DNA of 64,000 nt from DATBLE01 sp963841405 (GTDB lineage Bacteria > Actinomycetota > Thermoleophilia > Gaiellales > Gaiellaceae), in the NCBI GenBank assembly GCA_963841405.1, contig CAWJCM010000005.1, positions 124,001-188,000 on the forward strand, written 5' to 3'. Below the pieces are notes generated by a model. It ran no database searches and was not told the origin of the DNA. It saw only the letters and a program-made list of their open reading frames with translations. This document shows positions 1-7,458 of this stretch, piece after piece (positions within the stretch are counted from its first letter, which is position 1; every line of letters starts with the position of its first letter). Position numbers and translations under genes: made by a program.

Positions 1-2
1 AC

Positions 3-2054
3 GTCAACGTCTACACGCCCGAGCGCGTCGAGGCGCGGCTGGGGATCACCGCCGACAAGGTGCCCGACTTCATCGGCCTCAAGGGCGACCCGTCCGACAA
101 CATCGCCGGTGTCCCCGGGATCGGCGACAAGACCGCCTCGCAGCTGATCGCGACGTACGGCTCGCTGGAGGGCGTGCTCGAGCACGTCGACGAGCTCACG
201 CCCGCGCGCCGGAAGGCGATCGCCGAGCACGCCGACCAGGCGCAGAACTCCAAGGAGCTCGCGACCATGCGCCGCGACCTCGACATCGACTGCGACCCGG
301 CCGAGCTCGTGCTCGCGCCGCCCGACCGCTCCCAGCTCGCGGAGATGTTCCGCCGCTTCGAGTTCCGCGGCCTCCTCCAGCGCGTGGACCAGCTGGACGA
401 GGCTCTCCCCGCCGCTGCCCGGCAACCCGTCGAGGGCGAGGCGCTCCCGTGGCGCGAGGCCGACGACCCAAGTAACACAGTGTTACAAGAGCAGACGGTC
501 GGGCTGGCGGTCGAGGAAAACCGCGTGGCCATCGCAACCGACGAGAACGTGGTCGTCGGTCCGCGGCCAAGTAACACAGTGTTACAAGGTTTTTCGGCGG
601 TGGCTCACGACGCCAAGGCCCAGCGGATCGTGCCCAGCGACGACACGTTGCTCGCGGCCTACCTGATCGAGCCCGGACGGGCGTCCTACGAGCTCGACGA
701 CCTCGCGCTCGAGTACGGAGTCGGCGTCCGCGCCGAGCCCGAGGCCGACGAGGAGACGACCGTGCTCCTCCGCCGGGCGGCGCTCCCGCTCCGGCTCGTC
801 TCGCCCATGCGCGCACGGCTGCTCGAGCGCGGGAACCTCGAGCTCTACGAGACGATCGAGCTGCCGCTGACCCAGGTGCTGGCGGACATGGAGGACGCGG
901 GCGTTCGGATCGACACCTATCGCATGGGCGAGATCACCGCGCGGCTCGCCGACCGCGTGGAGGAGCTGGAGTCGCAGGCCCACGAGCTCGCGGACGAGGA
1001 GTTCATGCTCGGCTCGACCCAGCAGGTCGCGAAGATCCTCTTCGAGAAGCTCCAGCTCACCCCGGGCCGCAAGGGCAAGACGGGGTACTCGACCGACACG
1101 CGTGTGCTGCGGACGATCCGCGGTGAGCACGAGATCGTCGGCGTGATCGAGGAGTGGCGCGAGCTGAGCAAGCTGATCAACACCTACCTCGGCCCGCTGC
1201 CGACCCTGATCGGCGAGGACGGCCGCCTGCACACGACGATCAACCAGGCGGTCGCGGCGACGGGCCGGCTCTCGACCTCGAACCCGAATCTCCAGTCGAT
1301 TCCGATCCGCACGGAGCTCGGGCGCGAGATCCGCTCCGCGTTCGTCGCAGAGCCCGGTTCGAGGCTGATCTCGGCGGACTACTCCCAGATCGAGCTGCGC
1401 ATCCTCGCCCACGTCTCCGGCGAGCCGAAGCTGCGCGATGCCTTCGAGCGCGGCGAGGACATCCACACCGCCACCGCCGCCGAGGTGCTCGGCCGGGATC
1501 CGGCGGCCCTGACCAAGGGCGAGCGGGCGATCGCGAAGATGATCAACTTCGGGATCATCTACGGCATCTCCGCATTCGGCCTCTCGGAGAACCTGGAGAT
1601 CCCGCGCGAGCAGGCGCAGGAGTACATCGACGCCTACCTGGCCCGCTTCCCGCACGTGCAGGACTTCATCGCCCGCACCATCGAAGAGGCGGCGCGAGAC
1701 GGTTACGTGACGTCCTTGCTCGGACGGCGCCGGCCGGTCCCGGAGATCCGCGCCCAGAACCGCCAGACGCGTTTGCTGGGAGAGCGGTTGGCGGTCAACT
1801 TCGTCATGCAGGGCTCGAACGCGGACATCATCAAGGTGGCGATGATCCGGATCCATCGCCGGCTCCGCGACGAGGGCCGCGGCGCGCATCTCGTACTCCA
1901 GGTCCACGACGAGCTGCTGCTGGAGGCGCCGGAGGCCGAGGTCGGTGCGGTCAAGGAGCTCGTACGGAAGGAGATGTGCGGCGCCTACGCGCTCGATCCG
2001 CCGCTCGCGGTCGACGTCGGGGCCGGCGCCGACTGGGACGAGGCGAAGGACTGA
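3..2054 (+). CDS. polA: DNA polymerase I, 5'-truncated by window edge
   Basis: The reading frame is open from the first bases, so the start lies upstream. The visible part begins inside the 5'-nuclease H3TH region (GDPSDNIAGVPGIGDKTA), passes through a short vestigial 3'-5' exonuclease region, and ends with a complete family A polymerase domain. That domain has motif A DYSQIELR, motif B KMINFGIIYG and motif C VHDE. I see none of the DEDD proofreading residues, as is common in actinobacterial and Taq-like enzymes. Role: gap filling, Okazaki fragment processing and excision-repair synthesis. Two 15-bp palindromes sit in frame at 472-486 and 571-585, each encoding SNTVLQ, in the linker/vestigial exonuclease part. 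A GTG at 60 is internal, not the start. Confidence 0.97.
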   Translation, partial: VNVYTPERVEARLGITADKVPDFIGLKGDPSDNIAGVPGIGDKTASQLIATYGSLEGVLEHVDELTPARRKAIAEHADQAQNSKELATMRRDLDIDCDPAELVLAPPDRSQLAEMFRRFEFRGLLQRVDQLDEALPAAARQPVEGEALPWREADDPSNTVLQEQTVGLAVEENRVAIATDENVVVGPRPSNTVLQGFSAVAHDAKAQRIVPSDDTLLAAYLIEPGRASYELDDLALEYGVGVRAEPEADEETTVLLRRAALPLRLVSPMRARLLERGNLELYETIELPLTQVLADMEDAGVRIDTYRMGEITARLADRVEELESQAHELADEEFMLGSTQQVAKILFEKLQLTPGRKGKTGYSTDTRVLRTIRGEHEIVGVIEEWRELSKLINTYLGPLPTLIGEDGRLHTTINQAVAATGRLSTSNPNLQSIPIRTELGREIRSAFVAEPGSRLISADYSQIELRILAHVSGEPKLRDAFERGEDIHTATAAEVLGRDPAALTKGERAIAKMINFGIIYGISAFGLSENLEIPREQAQEYIDAYLARFPHVQDFIARTIEEAARDGYVTSLLGRRRPVPEIRAQNRQTRLLGERLAVNFVMQGSNADIIKVAMIRIHRRLRDEGRGAHLVLQVHDELLLEAPEAEVGAVKELVRKEMCGAYALDPPLAVDVGAGADWDEAKD
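472..486. repeat. Palindromic repeat GTAACAC-A-GTGTTAC, copy 1 (inside polA)
   Basis: Perfect inverted repeat of 7-bp arms around a single A, read in the polA frame as part of SNTVLQ (AGT AAC ACA GTG TTA CAA). The same 15-mer recurs at 571, 56471 (centre G) and 56525. Its AT-rich composition contrasts with the flanking GC-rich coding sequence, which suggests insertion. Confidence 0.85.
571..585. repeat. Palindromic repeat GTAACAC-A-GTGTTAC, copy 2 (inside polA)
   Basis: Identical to the copy at 472 and exactly 99 bp (33 codons) downstream, so it also encodes SNTVLQ in frame. The flanking bases agree with copy 1 for only about 20 bp in total, so this is not a long tandem duplication of polA sequence. 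Confidence 0.85.
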
Positions 2055-2128
2055 AGGACTTCGGCGGGGCCACCCCGACGGTTCCCAGCTAACCACTTCG
2101 AGAAGGGGGCGTCTTACAAAGGCCCCGG

Positions 2129-2134
2129 TATACT
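2129..2134 (+). promoter_or_regulatory. Probable -10 element (TATACT) of rpsA
   Basis: TATACT ends 12 bp before the rpsA ATG, in the short polA-rpsA gap. A start of transcription about 7 bp downstream would leave only a few untranslated bases. No convincing -35 hexamer is visible at 16-18 bp spacing. Confidence 0.5.
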
Positions 2135-2146
2135 GACCCGCTTCCG

Positions 2147-3538
2147 ATGCAGAACGAGACGATCGACACGAGCGATTCCGGCGTCTGGACCACTGGTCCG
2201 GACGGCGAGCTGATCCCCGATTACGACTCCACCTTCCCGACGATCAACGAGGGTGAGGTCGTGCACGGGACGGTCGTCCGCGTGGACAAGGACGAGGTCC
2301 TCGTCGACATCGGCTACAAGTCCGAGGGCGTGATCCCGGTCGCGGAGCTCTCCATCCGTCGCTCGATCAACCCCGCCGACGAGGTCGCGCTCGGCGACGA
2401 GATCGATGCGCTCGTCCTCACCAAGGAGGACGCCGACGGGCGATTGATCCTGTCGAAGAAGCGCGCGCGCTTCGAGCTGGCGTGGAAGGCAATCGAGCAG
2501 GCGGCCGAGAGCGGCCAGGCGGTGACCGGCCGGGTGATCGAGGTGGTCAAGGGCGGTCTGATCCTCGACCTCGGCGTGCGGGGCTTCCTGCCGGCGTCGC
2601 TCGTGGACATCCGCCGCGTCCAGGATCTGGACGAGTTCCTGGCCAAGGAGCTCCGGTGCAAGGTGATCGAGCTGAACCGCTCGCGGAACAACGTCGTGCT
2701 CTCGCGCCGCGCCGTGCTCGAGGACGAGCGGAAGGAGATGCGCCAGGCGATCCTCGACCGGCTCGCGCCCGGCGACGTGGTCGAGGGGCAGATCTCGAAC
2801 ATCGTCGACTTCGGCGCATTCGTCGACCTCGACGGCATGGACGGCCTGATCCACATCTCCGAGCTCTCTTGGTCGCACGTCAACCACCCGTCCGAGGTCC
2901 TCGAGATCGGGCAGACGGTCGAGGTCAAGGTGCTCGACATCGATCGCGACCGGCAGCGCATTTCACTGGGGCTCAAGCAGACTCAGACGGACCCGTGGCA
3001 GCAGGTGCTCGACAGCTACGGCGAGGGCGACGTCGTCCAGGGCCGCGTCACGAAGGTGGTCACGTTCGGCGCGTTCGTCGAGATCCTCCCCGGCGTCGAG
3101 GGCCTCGTGCACATCTCCGAGCTCGCTCAGCATCACGTCGAGAACCCGCGCGAGGTCGTCTCGCAGGGCGATCTCGTCAACGTGAAGATCATCGAGGTCG
3201 ACGCCGAGCGGCGCCGTCTCTCGCTCTCGCTGAAGCGGATCGAGGACGGCGGTCAGGTGCAGCCGCTGGCCGAGGGCGACGAGCCGCTCCGCCCGCAGAT
3301 CGACCTGTCGGAAGAGGTCTTTGCCGATACCCCCGCGGAAGGGTCCGCCGTGCCAGAGGACGCGCCGCCGGCGACGACCGAGTCGCCGGCGACGGATCGG
3401 TCGGTCGCTGACGAGGAGCCCGCGCTCGAATCGGACGCGCAGGCCGAAGCCGAGTCGGACGCGCCCGCCGAGGCCGAGATCGCCCAGGGACCCCCGGCCG
3501 AGGCGCCGGAACCTGGGGACGGCGGCACCGCCGGCTAG
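2147..3538 (+). CDS. rpsA: 30S ribosomal protein S1
   Basis: 463-residue protein with four consecutive S1/OB-fold domains at roughly residues 30-105, 125-190, 207-276 and 293-362. The last two carry the classic DFGAFVD / TFGAFVE and LIHISEL / LVHISEL signatures. Four domains match the short S1 of actinobacteria rather than the six-domain proteobacterial form. The last ~85 residues are acidic and low in complexity (Ala/Glu/Pro-rich), also typical. It binds mRNA on the 30S subunit and helps initiation, including on leader-poor messages. The ATG at 2147 is 12 bp after a TATACT box. coaE follows after 8 bp, so they are probably cotranscribed. Confidence 0.96.
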   Translation: MQNETIDTSDSGVWTTGPDGELIPDYDSTFPTINEGEVVHGTVVRVDKDEVLVDIGYKSEGVIPVAELSIRRSINPADEVALGDEIDALVLTKEDADGRLILSKKRARFELAWKAIEQAAESGQAVTGRVIEVVKGGLILDLGVRGFLPASLVDIRRVQDLDEFLAKELRCKVIELNRSRNNVVLSRRAVLEDERKEMRQAILDRLAPGDVVEGQISNIVDFGAFVDLDGMDGLIHISELSWSHVNHPSEVLEIGQTVEVKVLDIDRDRQRISLGLKQTQTDPWQQVLDSYGEGDVVQGRVTKVVTFGAFVEILPGVEGLVHISELAQHHVENPREVVSQGDLVNVKIIEVDAERRRLSLSLKRIEDGGQVQPLAEGDEPLRPQIDLSEEVFADTPAEGSAVPEDAPPATTESPATDRSVADEEPALESDAQAEAESDAPAEAEIAQGPPAEAPEPGDGGTAG

Positions 3539-3546
3539 CTCGGCTC

Positions 3547-4092
3547 GTGGCGCCGCTCACCGTCGCCGTCACCGGCGGCATCGGAGCGGGGAAGTCCGCT
3601 GCGCTGGCGGCATTCGCACGACGCGGCGTGCCGACGCTGTCGTCCGACCAGGTCGTCCATCGCCTGATCGGCGAGGATCCGCAGGTGCGCGCCGCCCTCG
3701 AGGAGCGCCTCGGCACGACCGACCGGGCCGGGATCGCCGCGGTCGTCTTCGCCGACCAGGAGCAGCTCGCCTGGCTGGAGAAGCTGCTCCACCCGCGTGT
3801 CCGCAGGGAGCAGGAAGCGTGGCTCGCGGGGCTCGAGGCCGAGGTGGCCGTGACCGAGATCCCGCTCCTGTTCGAGACGGGCGGAGAGGAGCGCTTCGAC
3901 AAGGTGATCGTGATCACCGCGTCCGACGACGTCCGGGTCGGGCGGACCGACAATGCCCGCGACGCGCGCGCCGCCCGGCTGATCCCCGACGCCGAGAAGG
4001 TGAGGCGCGCGGATTTCGCCTACGTGAACGACGGGACGCTCGACGACCTCGACGCGTTCGTCGGACAGGTGCTCGACCGCCTGACCGGGTGA
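3547..4092 (+). CDS. coaE: Dephospho-CoA kinase
   Basis: 181-residue P-loop kinase catalysing the last step of coenzyme A synthesis (ATP-dependent phosphorylation of the 3'-OH of dephospho-CoA). The Walker A motif GGIGAGKSA is at residues ~9-17, followed by the family hallmark LSSDQVVH and by EIPLLFETGG. Some actinobacterial CoaE proteins carry a C-terminal GrpB-like extension. This one lacks it and is slightly short of the usual ~195-200 residues. GTG start, 8 bp after rpsA. Its TGA overlaps the GTG of the next gene (GTGA, 4089-4092), suggesting translational coupling. Confidence 0.94.
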   Translation: MAPLTVAVTGGIGAGKSAALAAFARRGVPTLSSDQVVHRLIGEDPQVRAALEERLGTTDRAGIAAVVFADQEQLAWLEKLLHPRVRREQEAWLAGLEAEVAVTEIPLLFETGGEERFDKVIVITASDDVRVGRTDNARDARAARLIPDAEKVRRADFAYVNDGTLDDLDAFVGQVLDRLTG

Positions 4093-4655
4093 CCGCGCCC
4101 CCGGGCCGCCTCGTCCTCGGCGTGACCGTAATCGCGGTCCTGCTCGCCGTCTTCGGGACCATCCATCTGACGCAGCCCGCATGGTACGAGCGTCTCTGGC
4201 ACCCGCTGCACTACGAGGACATCGTCCTCGGCCACGCGCGGAACTACCACCTCGACCCGGCGCTGCTCGCGGCCGTGATCTACCAGGAGAGCAAATTCCA
4301 CGCCGACGCGCGCTCCGACCGCGGCGCCGTCGGCCTGATGCAGCTGCTGCCCGAGACGGCCGAGGGGATCGCCGAGCGCACCGGTGGGACGCAGTTCCGC
4401 GTGTCCGATCTGTTCGACCCCGAGATCAACATCCGCTACGGGGCGTGGTACCTGCGGCATCTGCTCGACAAGTACGGCTCGGAGCGGCTCGCGCTTGCCG
4501 CCTACAACGCCGGCCAGGCGAACGTCGACCGCTGGCAGGCGCGGGGGCTGCCGATCCAGTTCGACGAGACGCGCGGCTTCGTCGACCACGTCGAGCACCT
4601 GAAGGCCACGTACCGTCACGCCTACTCTTCGCTTCGGTTACACGGAGACACTTGA
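4089..4655 (+). CDS. Lytic transglycosylase (Slt-type SLT domain), membrane-anchored
   Basis: 188 residues. An N-terminal membrane anchor (VLGVTVIAVLLAVFGTIHL, residues ~9-27) is followed by a single SLT domain with catalytic Glu in YQESKF and the downstream signatures GAVGLMQLLPETA and LALAAYNAG. It cleaves the MurNAc-GlcNAc bond of peptidoglycan to give 1,6-anhydro ends, on the outer face of the membrane. The GTG start overlaps the coaE stop, a common coaE-slt pairing in actinobacteria. A longer reading frame extends upstream, but it overlaps rpsA and coaE entirely and has no domain. Confidence 0.9.
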   Translation: MTAPPGRLVLGVTVIAVLLAVFGTIHLTQPAWYERLWHPLHYEDIVLGHARNYHLDPALLAAVIYQESKFHADARSDRGAVGLMQLLPETAEGIAERTGGTQFRVSDLFDPEINIRYGAWYLRHLLDKYGSERLALAAYNAGQANVDRWQARGLPIQFDETRGFVDHVEHLKATYRHAYSSLRLHGDT

Positions 4656-4687
4656 CAGACATCTAGGTGATGTCATAATGATGTCAT
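4652..4687 (+). promoter_or_regulatory. Promoter with 9-bp direct repeats, likely autoregulatory operator
   Basis: TTGACA (4652-4657) and CATAAT (4674-4679) are spaced by 16 bp, predicting transcription from about 4686, i.e. almost exactly at the GTG of the next gene (4689). TGATGTCAT occurs twice, at 4668-4676 and 4679-4687, an 11-bp period close to one helical turn. Paired direct repeats over -10 and +1 fit binding of a dimeric or tetrameric ribbon-helix-helix repressor. The next gene encodes such a protein. Confidence 0.6.
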
Positions 4688-4688
4688 C

Positions 4689-5147
4689 GTGCAGCTGGAG
4701 CCACACGTTCAGGCATTGCAGGCGGAACTCGCCGCCCTCGCGGGCATCGGCGACGAGCAGGTTGCTGTCGCAGCGGAGCGGCTGAGTCAGGCGCTCGCGC
4801 CCTCGCTGCGGCTGCGGCTGCTCGAGCTCCTGTCCGAGGCGGCGCTCGAGGTCGGCTCGCAGCTTCAGGCCGGCCAGGTCGAGATCCGGCTCGCCGGCCA
4901 GGAGCCCTCGCTCGTCTACGTCGAGCACGAGGAGCCGGCCCCGGCGCCCCCGGCCGAGGACGGGCTCGCCGCCCGCATCACCCTGCGCCTGCCCGACTCG
5001 CTGAAGACGTCCGTCGAGGGCGCGGCGGCGAAGGAGGGCGTGTCGGTGAACACCTGGATCGTCAAGGCCCTGGCCAGGGGACTGACGAGCGTGGTCGCGT
5101 CGGGCGGCCGCGTCGGCAGCCGCCTGACCGGCTACGGCCAGAGCTGA
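4689..5147 (+). CDS. Ribbon-helix-helix (HicB/Arc-type) DNA-binding protein
   Basis: 152 residues. The C-terminal third contains a ribbon-helix-helix motif: ITLRLPDSLKTSVEGAA then KEGVSVNTWIVKALARGL, the form seen in HicB-like antitoxins and Arc/MetJ regulators. The N-terminal ~90 residues are helical and Leu/Ala/Glu-rich with no recognised domain. No toxin-sized HicA partner is visible on either side. The downstream partners are a 42-residue gene and a DUF4097 gene. The near-leaderless GTG start and direct repeats over the promoter suggest autoregulation. Function beyond DNA binding is inference. Confidence 0.75.
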   Translation: MQLEPHVQALQAELAALAGIGDEQVAVAAERLSQALAPSLRLRLLELLSEAALEVGSQLQAGQVEIRLAGQEPSLVYVEHEEPAPAPPAEDGLAARITLRLPDSLKTSVEGAAAKEGVSVNTWIVKALARGLTSVVASGGRVGSRLTGYGQS

Positions 5148-5158
5148 AAGGAGGAGGC

Positions 5159-5287
5159 ATGAGGTACGCACCTGGACTGTTCGGGCATCTGCCGGAATGG
5201 GAGACGTCGGATCGACGCAACGATCGCGTCGACCTCCGGCCGGCCCGCGTCCGCGCGACGTCGCGGCGGAGAAAGGGGGCCCGGTGA
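5159..5287 (+). CDS. Small unknown protein, 42 residues, coupled to the DUF4097 gene
   Basis: ATG start preceded by a strong ribosome binding site (AAAGGAGGAGGC, from 5148), the best visible in this part of the window. The product starts MRYAPGLFGHLPEW and ends in a basic tail (RATSRRRKGAR). Its TGA overlaps the GTG of the DUF4097 gene (GTGA, 5284-5287), and it lies 11 bp after the RHH gene. No family is recognised and it is too short for a confident call. The ribosome binding site and the overlap are the evidence for translation. It might act mainly as a coupling leader. Confidence 0.6.
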   Translation: MRYAPGLFGHLPEWETSDRRNDRVDLRPARVRATSRRRKGAR

Positions 5288-6051
5288 GGTACGACTTCGC
5301 CACCCAGGAGCCGCCGAGGCTGCGCTTCGCAATCGGAGCAGGCCGCATCGAGATCGAGACGGCCGAGGCCGCCGAGACGACGGTTGAGGTCGAGGCGAGC
5401 CGCGGCGAGCTGGAGAACTTGAAGGTCGAGCAGCACGGCCGTGACATCGTCATCGAGGGACGCAAGCGCTTCGGTCTCAAGGGCGACGAGTACGACATCC
5501 GTGTCCGCGCGCCCCTGGGATCGGACGTGGACGCGAACATCGCCTCCGCGACCTTCCGTGCCGCCGGCCGCCTCGGCGCGATCGAGGTGAACACCGCCTC
5601 GGGCGACGTCCACGTCGACGACGTCGAGCGCGAGGCCAAGGTGCGCTCGGCGAGCGGCGACGTCCGGCTGGGCGCCGTCGGCGGCAAGGCCGATCTGAAC
5701 ACGGCCTCCGGGGACGTCGAGGTCGGCTCCGCTGCCGGCGGCGGCACGATCCGGTCCGCGTCGGGTGACGTCCAGATCGGCGAGGCGGGGAAGCGCCTGT
5801 CGCTCAACACCGCCTCGGGCGACATGCAGATCGGCTCGATCGCGGAAGGCTCTGTCGACGTGAAGTCTGCGTCGGGTGACGTCCGCATCGGAGTCAAGCA
5901 GGGCTCGCGCCTCTTCGTCGACGCGAAGTCGCTCAGCGGGGACACGACCTCGGAGGTCGAGCTCGGCGGAGCCGAGGTCGCCACCGGCGGCCCGCTGGTC
6001 GAGGTCAAGGGGGCGACGATGAGCGGCGACATCAGGATCGTGCGCGCGTGA
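5284..6051 (+). CDS. DUF4097 beta-strand repeat protein
   Basis: About 255 residues, dominated by repeats of the type S(A)SGDV-x-(I/L/V)G at ~20-residue intervals (TASGDVHV, SASGDVRL, TASGDVEV, SASGDVQI, TASGDMQI, SASGDVRI), the hallmark of DUF4097/DUF4098 right-handed beta-helical proteins. Members are adhesin-like or bactofilin-like in fold and their role is mostly unknown. No signal peptide or membrane segment is visible, so it is probably cytoplasmic. I prefer GTG 5284 to the upstream GTG (5197), because it overlaps the small gene's stop and its product starts with the conserved part. Confidence 0.85.
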   Translation: MRYDFATQEPPRLRFAIGAGRIEIETAEAAETTVEVEASRGELENLKVEQHGRDIVIEGRKRFGLKGDEYDIRVRAPLGSDVDANIASATFRAAGRLGAIEVNTASGDVHVDDVEREAKVRSASGDVRLGAVGGKADLNTASGDVEVGSAAGGGTIRSASGDVQIGEAGKRLSLNTASGDMQIGSIAEGSVDVKSASGDVRIGVKQGSRLFVDAKSLSGDTTSEVELGGAEVATGGPLVEVKGATMSGDIRIVRA

Positions 6052-6323
6052 GGCTCGTCCCGGAGCTTGCTCAGGGACAATCGCCAGTTCCGGACGTTCT
6101 TCGCCGAGCCGAGCGCTCTCGGCCGTCGTCGGGCCGGGTCTCGGAGGCGCCCTCGTCCAGCTGCTCACGGCGCCGCTTGCCCCGGCCGCCGCTGTCCCTC
6201 GGCCGGATCCTGCCGTCGCCGATCCTGAAGATGCGCGAGCTGCCGGCGATGGAGGAGCCCGAGGAGTGGGCCGAGGGGAAGGCGGTCGCAGCTCCTGGAG
6301 GCGCGTCCGCCCGAAGCCGTTAG
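6052..6323 (+). pseudogene. Remnant of an MFS transporter (internal deletion and frameshift)
   Basis: Two pieces in different frames resemble the ends of a major facilitator permease. From 6061, RSLLRDNRQFRTFF looks like an MFS N-terminus. From 6113, ALSAVVGPGLGGALVQLLTAPLA looks like the GP-x-LGG-x-L-x-Q-x-L-TAP region of drug-exporter-type MFS proteins (about TM5). A third stretch in another frame (ILKMRELPAMEEPEE) resembles the polar tail. About 400 codons expected between or around these are missing. The sequence was read by eye only. Confidence 0.5.
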
Positions 6324-6333
6324 CGTAGATCCG

Positions 6334-7458
6334 GTGAAGGAATTGCGCTCCATCGCGGAGGTCGAGCGCGAGCTGCGCGGCGAAGGCTTCTTCGAGGGCG
6401 GCGCGGACGGGCTCGTCGCCGACCTCTTCCTCGGGTACGGGCTCTCGCGGGCGCTCCGGCGGACACGCGGGGCGGGCCCGCCCGAGCCGTGCCCGCTGCC
6501 GCTGGCGGCGGTGCGCGTCCGGCGGGCGGACGAGCCGCTGCCGCCGGCCGCGAGCTACCGCGTCGGCGACTGGGAGCGGACCTGGAACGAGGCGGCGTAC
6601 GCCGAGGCCGTCGAGGCGGTGCGGGCGGCGATCGCGACCGGCGACGTCTACCAGGTGAACCTGGTGCAGCATCTCTCGGCCCCCTTCGGCGGCGATCCGG
6701 CCGGCCTCGCCGCGGCGCTGGCGCTGCTGCGCCCGCTCGAGCCGAGACCGATCGCCGGCGACGGCTGGGCGGTGGTCGCGGCCTCGCCCGAGCTGTTCCT
6801 GGCGCGCCGGGGACGGCGAGTCTGGACGCGGCCGATCAAGGGGACGCGTCCACTCGGCGACGCTGACAAGCTGTCCGAGTCGGACAAGGACGCCGCCGAG
6901 CACGTGATGATCGTCGACCTCGAGCGCAACGACCTGTCGCGGGTCTGCGAGCCCGGCAGCATCCGTTGGCCCGAGCTGATGGCCGGTCACGAGCTGGCGG
7001 GCGTCGTGCACATGGTCTCGACGGTCGAGGGACGGCTGCGCGACGGCGTCGGCCTCGCCGAGCTGCTGGGGGCGGCGTTCCCGGGCGGCTCGGTCACGGG
7101 CGCGCCGAAGATCTCCGCAATCGACCACATCGCCGCCCTCGAGCCCGTCGGGCGCGGAGCCTCGATGGGCGCGATCGGCCGCGTCCACCCGAACGGCGAC
7201 CTCGACCTCGCACTCACGATCCGGACCTTCGCCGTCGTCGAGGATCGGATCCACCTCTGGGTGGGCGGCGGGATCGTCTGGGACTCCGACCCCGAGGCGG
7301 AGGTCGAGGAGTCGCTGGTCAAGGCGCGGCCGCTGCTGGAGGCGATCGGAGCGCCCCTCGACGCTCGCCGCGCTTCGCGCGAGCTCGCTCTGGGCCGCGC
7401 CCGCCATGTCGGTCGCGGCCACGCAAACAACCCCAAGAGCCTGCAGGCTCATCCATGA
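6334..7458 (+). CDS. pabB: Chorismate-utilising enzyme, aminodeoxychorismate synthase component I-like
   Basis: 374 residues. Chorismate-binding domain with the motifs VYQVNLVQ, SPELFL, PIKGTRP (the Lys in this motif is typical of PabB), ERNDLSRVC, GGSVTGAPK and WVGGGIVWDSDP. Expected reaction: chorismate plus ammonia to 4-amino-4-deoxychorismate for folate synthesis. The pabC-like lyase overlaps its stop by ATGA (7455-7458). The N-terminal half of a full PabB is shortened. The last ~35 residues, after LLEAIG, are encoded by a dispersed repeat (7362-7427) also found at 48860. No glutaminase (pabA) is nearby. Anthranilate synthase component I is less likely. Confidence 0.88.
   Translation: MKELRSIAEVERELRGEGFFEGGADGLVADLFLGYGLSRALRRTRGAGPPEPCPLPLAAVRVRRADEPLPPAASYRVGDWERTWNEAAYAEAVEAVRAAIATGDVYQVNLVQHLSAPFGGDPAGLAAALALLRPLEPRPIAGDGWAVVAASPELFLARRGRRVWTRPIKGTRPLGDADKLSESDKDAAEHVMIVDLERNDLSRVCEPGSIRWPELMAGHELAGVVHMVSTVEGRLRDGVGLAELLGAAFPGGSVTGAPKISAIDHIAALEPVGRGASMGAIGRVHPNGDLDLALTIRTFAVVEDRIHLWVGGGIVWDSDPEAEVEESLVKARPLLEAIGAPLDARRASRELALGRARHVGRGHANNPKSLQAHP
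7362..7427. repeat. Dispersed repeat, copy A (3' end of pabB)
   Basis: This GC-rich stretch (CGCTCGCCGCGC ... GTCGGTCGCGGC ... AAA) aligns with 48860-48917, with one ~9-bp gap and few mismatches. Here it encodes the non-conserved C-terminal tail of PabB. In the other copy it is non-coding. Both copies sit at the 3' end of one gene and immediately before the next. Confidence 0.55.

Noticed and set aside
472..585. CRISPR-like spacing of the two palindromes in polA
   Set aside because: There are only two copies, they lie in a coding frame, and no cas genes are present in the window.
4689..5287. Toxin-antitoxin pair (HicB-like protein plus small gene)
   Set aside because: The small gene lacks HicA or other toxin features and is downstream-coupled to DUF4097, so a classical toxin-antitoxin module is not supported.
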